A DNA stretch of 64,000 bases from assembly GCA_030248135.1 (NCBI GenBank), contig JASANC010001732.1, positions 1 to 64,000 on the forward strand, given 5' to 3'. This DNA comes from Theristus sp. LFF4_11. Lineage: Eukaryota > Nematoda > Chromadorea > Monhysterida > Xyalidae. The notes beneath the pieces are model-generated. The model did no database searches and was not told the origin of the DNA. It worked only from the letters and a program-made list of their open reading frames with translations. Shown here one piece after another: positions 60,522-64,000 of the stretch. The position numbers and the translations under genes were made by a program. How positions within the stretch are numbered: the stretch's first letter is position 1; each line of letters begins with the position of its first letter.

Positions 60522-60704
60522 GTCCATAATATATTTTTTTTGGAAGAAAAAATATCTGGAATTTTGCCAAAATCGAATGATAAAAAGCAAACGCGACGCG
60601 ATTTTGAAAACTCAAGCCTTTCTTCAAAAAACTTTATTTGCTGCTTTCCGTGTATACTGCAAAACAGTTGTGGTGATTGTTTATTTCAGCGAGTAAAATA
60701 AGAT

Positions 60705-63005
60705 TTAAACGACGCCGTCGACAGTTTTGAGGGGATCGATCCAAGGAATCATGTCGTCGGTCGTGATGGACAGATACGACGCGCTGGAGGAGAACCAGGA
60801 GAGCACCTTGAAGCATTTCACGCTGATTTTCGGCCTGTCACAGTTCGCAGGTTCCGGGTTTCGTTTCTCGTATTTCTTTTTTCTTGGTTCGAAACGGAAA
60901 ATAACCTTTTTGTTTGTCGTCTCTCTCTCGTCCGCATGGTTGTTCCAGAGCCGAGGGGTTGGGGGGGGCCGATATAGATAGCTGGAGCAAATTTTCCAGA
61001 TAGATAGATAGCTGGAAAATTTTGGCCTTTAACAAAACCACGGAGGCAACACGGAACACGGAGGCTGCACGCTTAACAAAACCACGGAGGCAACACGGAG
61101 GCTGCGTGCAGCTAAAGTGACCCATATTTTATATGCACACAACACGCTGCGCACCTTTAACAAAACCACGGAACACGGAGGCACGCGGATTTGGGGAGAT
61201 TTGGGGACAGGACAAATCCGTCCCCGTCCAAAAAAATTATGTTTTTGTCAAATAAATAAATAAATAAATAAAGGCGCAATAAAGCAAAGCAAAGCTAAAT
61301 GTCAAAACTAGACTTCAAGGATTACGGTAGCTCTCCAATGGGTCTCGACACGATTTTTTTAAAACGTCCCTGATTGCCAGCAAAAGCTACTCTATTGGTG
61401 GACACCGTTCATTGTCACCCTCGTGGCCTGGTGGTAGTGCGTTAGACTACAGTCTGTGCACTCGGGGGATCGAGCCCCGCCGAGGGGTGTATAGGCACTT
61501 AATGACAGAGAAAACTCGATGGGCGCCCTACTCAATGGCGTTCTGTACGCTTCTCTGGGTTAGCCCTGGCTAAAAACATCGCCTAAAAATTCCAACAACA
61601 ACAACAACAACAATGATTGCAACAAACAGTCTTATGTTTGAAGTTCGGGCACACGGGTTACGGTAGCGGTAGTTTTGGGTCTTGACACGAAGTTGCTGAA
61701 AACTACTTTGTTTCTTGCGAATAACAGTTGAAACCATTTATAAACATGCCGCATTATCACAGAACGTCAAAAATCGGATTTTAAGGAGTACGGTAACTCT
61801 GCTGTGGGTCTCGACACGATTTTTTTTAAAACGTTCTTTTATTGCCAAGAACTGTTACTAGAATGGTGGATACCGTTCACATGATTGCATGAAACAGTCA
61901 TATGTCTGAAGTAAGGTCCCACGGGTTACGGTATGTAGTTCGGTCTTGACACGAAGTTGCTGAAAACTACTGTGAATAACAGTTGTTTCTTGCAATCATG
62001 TGAACGGTGTTCATCAATTTAGTATTTTCCTGGCAATAAAAGGCAGTTTAAAAAAATCGCGTTGAGACCCACACAGCAGAGTTACCGTATTCTTTGAACT
62101 CAAGTTTTGACATTTTGTGAAAACGCTGCGTGTTTCTAATTGGTTTCAACTGTTATTCGCAAGAAACAAAGTAGTTTTCAGCATCATCGTGTCAAGACAC
62201 AAAACTACCGCTACCGTAACCCGTGTGCCCGAACTTCAAACATAAGACTGTTTGTTGCAATCACATGAACGGTGTCCACCAATAGAGTAGCTTTTGCTGG
62301 CAATCAGGGACGTTTTTAAAAAATCGTGTCGAGACCCGTTGGAGAGCTACCGTAATCTTTGAAGTCTAGTTTTGACATTTAGCTTTGCTTTGCTTTATTG
62401 CGCCTTTATTTATTTATTTGTTTATTTAACAAAAACATATTTTTTTTGGAGGGGGACGGATTTGTCCTGTCCCCAAATCTCCCCAAATCCGCGTGCCTCC
62501 GTGTTCCGTGGTTTTGTTAAAGGTGAGCAGCGTGTTGTGTGCATATAAAATATGGGTCACTTCAGCTGCACGCAGCCTCCGTGTTGCCTCCGTGGTTTTG
62601 TTAAGCGTGCAGCCTCCGTGTTCCGTGTTGCCTCCGTGGTTTTGTTAAAGGCCTGATTCGAGTGAGTGAATGAGTGAGAGACAATTTTCTCGGAATCGTT
62701 ATCGTTGCTCAGAATTGTGTCTTGTTTCGGCTGATTCGTTTCGTTTAGCTGTTAGAATTTTTTTGCAGCTGTTTTACCACATTTTTGTTTTCGCGTTTTG
62801 GTTTTTCTTGGTTTGTTTCTGGAAAACACCGGTTTTGTTATCGTGTTCATGAAACGGAACGGAACGGTCGACGGAAGTGGAACTGAACATTTTTCTTCTT
62901 GTTGCAGGAAGTCGCCGTCAACCCTTGCGTTCCCTACAGTGTCCGCCTAATCGGATCGCTGCGACGCCGCGCGTCTATCAATATGAACGGCATGTGCACT
63001 CTTAT
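60705..63005 (-). CDS. possible last two exons of an unrecognised gene
   Basis: On the minus strand, exon 63005-62938 (TATTCACAG acceptor, GTAGGG donor, phase 2) joins exon 60834-60705 in frame. The last exon reads PKISVKCFKVLSWFSSSASY, then LSITTDDMIPW and DPLKTVDGVV, TAA at 60705-60707. AATAAA follows 20 bases later at about 60681-60686. Third positions are GC-rich as in the known genes. I do not recognise the protein. A competing plus-strand reading exists: ATG 60751, MSSVVMDRYDALEENQESTL..., donor 60850, acceptor 62907. Only one strand is likely to be right. The poly(A) signal favours minus. Confidence 0.4.
61021..62651. mobile_element. 1.63 kb full-length palindromic element
   Basis: Termini GGCCTTTAACAAAACCACGG and the inverse. 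Both halves are inverse copies over most of their length (ACGGAGGCAACACGG near the ends; CGGGTTACGGTAGCGG and TCTCGACACGATTTTTT further in). A SINE sits in the left half only. It fills most of the intron of the gene above. Confidence 0.85.
61418..61612 (+). repeat. SINE family A, most complete copy
   Basis: A tRNA-derived head with stem CACCCTCG/CGAGGGGTG, A box TGGCCTGGTGGTAGTGCG and B box GATCGAGCCCC, a body (GACAGAGAAAACTCGATGGG) and an (AAC)n tail. These are the pol III promoter parts of an active-type SINE. Other copies: 22380-21155 (split), 48600-48455, 51478-51290. Confidence 0.9.
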
Positions 63006-63660
63006 CTGTGAATAGACAATCAGCTGATTGGTTGGTTGCACGCACACACATTCAGTCTAGCTCTATTGGCATATCCAACTAGCTGATTGGTTGGTGACTA
63101 CATGGTGCAGGCGTATTTGCTGTGCAGGCACTGCTACGGAGGCGGGGTCGGTTTGCACAGAATGCACGACACGGGATCAGACCCAATTAATCCAATCGGC
63201 TAGTTGGATATGTCATGGAGTTCGACTCTCTGATGCCAAAGAAAACATGAAGGCAGATTCGAACGGTAAGCTTTTTTATTGTGGAGGTTATTTTGATCAT
63301 TTGATTTGGGTCGTTGTGAGAAAATGACAATTTATTATTATTTTTAATTTCTTTTTTCAGAACTTCAAGCCGGCAAACAGCAGCAAAAAAATTCATAACA
63401 GCTTCAAAACGAAACGAATCAGCCGAAACAAGACACAATTCTGAGCAACGATAACGATTCCGAGAAAATTGTCTCTCACTCATTCACTCACTCGAATCAG
63501 GCCTTTAACAAAACCACGGAGGCAACACGGAACACGGAGGCTGCACGCTTAACAAAACCACGGAGGCAACACGGAGGCTGCGTGCAGTTAAAGTGACCCA
63601 TATTTTATATGCACACAACACGCTGCGCAACTTTAACAAAACCACGGAACACGGAGGGGG
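62652..63660. mobile_element. second inverted-repeat unit sharing the ACGGAGGC arms
   Basis: 62652-62756 (CTGATTCGAGTGAGTGAATG...) is an inverse copy of 63398-63505, and outside these the CTTTAACAAAACCACGG arm occurs again at 63505-63655. With the element above this makes three alternating arms. The candidate exon 62938-63005 lies between the two inner arms. Confidence 0.65.
63070..63228. mobile_element. palindromic MITE, ATCCAACTAGCTGATTGG subfamily, copy 2
   Basis: ATATCCAACTAGCTGATTGG mirrored by CCAATCGGCTAGTTGGATAT, core with GGCGGGGTCGGTTTGC. Matches 30775-30913. Confidence 0.75.
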
Positions 63661-64000
63661 GGGGGTACAATTCCGGCCCGCTAATTCCGGCCTGAAGAAT
63701 TCCGGCCCGCTCATTCCGGCCCGAAGACGCGCTCCGAAGGTTCCGGCTCCGAGAATTCTGGCCTGAGAATTTAACGCCAGATCTTTTCCGAACAATATTA
63801 AACCGCACGGCGATTTGCAATGAAATAATAAAATAAAATATCGATGTTCACATGTTACAGTGTATTTTCAATGATGTTCGTCCTGTTTGCTTTTTTGGAA
63901 AGTGAAACCTTTTGAAAAAAAAGAAACTACAAATAAATTTTTAAATTTTTTTATCATGAACAGGATTTGTGACCCTTTTACCTTATTAAAAAGGCTTGGC
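63661..64000. repeat. AATTCCGGCCCG subrepeats, then unassigned sequence
   Basis: 63667-63770 holds imperfect ATTCCGGCCCGC-type units like the arm of the foldback element at 23853. The last bases AAAAAGGCTTGGC start another TTAGG-type repeat cut by the window end. Confidence 0.6.

Overview
The window is animal nuclear DNA: spliced genes with GT-AG introns, AATAAA poly(A) signals, AT-rich non-coding sequence and GC-rich exon islands, crowded with non-autonomous DNA transposons and a tRNA-derived SINE. No prokaryotic, organellar or viral genes are recognised. The gene content (a still life/TIAM Rac-GEF with an N-terminal EVH1 segment, a membrane C-type lectin, a GH85 cytosolic ENGase) fits an invertebrate bilaterian. 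The phylum cannot be fixed from this sequence.

Layout: 1-5230 is intergenic or upstream-intron sequence dominated by a head-to-tail pair of 1.2-1.4 kb repeats. 5231-35993 (+) holds a still life/TIAM-type Rac guanine-nucleotide exchange factor. I could chain 25 exons whose phases all agree into about 1,938 residues, 5'-partial, with domain order EVH1 (second half), low-complexity linker, PH1, coiled-coil extension, RBD, PDZ, DH, PH2 and a Q/N-rich tail ending in TGA. Its 6.4, 7.2 and 3.6 kb introns carry most of the transposons and a possible two-exon gene for a 45-residue secreted peptide (28892-29250). 36254-41147 is repeat-rich, with a 1 kb inverted-repeat element and an array of 149-bp tandem repeats. 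41148-44956 (+) is a C-type lectin with a hydrophobic N-terminus, split CTLD, Thr/Pro stalk and C-terminal membrane helix. 47006-53082 (-) is ENGase, convergent with the lectin, with the catalytic N-x-E motif preserved. Its first intron is a 721-bp inverted-repeat element flanked by a perfect 9-bp target duplication. A later exon carries a frameshift beside a G/T-only block that may be an assembly error. 53083-60700 is a transposon nest with three 1-kb hAT-like MITEs, two of them inside copies of a second element. 60705-63005 (-) may hold the last two exons of another gene around a 1.6 kb palindrome.

The three recognised genes do not form a pathway. TIAM/still life drives Rac signalling at the actin cortex, ENGase trims free or misfolded N-glycans in the cytosol, and the lectin is a cell-surface binding protein. 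The most striking result is mechanistic: transposons in this locus are making and reshaping introns, most clearly intron 1 of ENGase.
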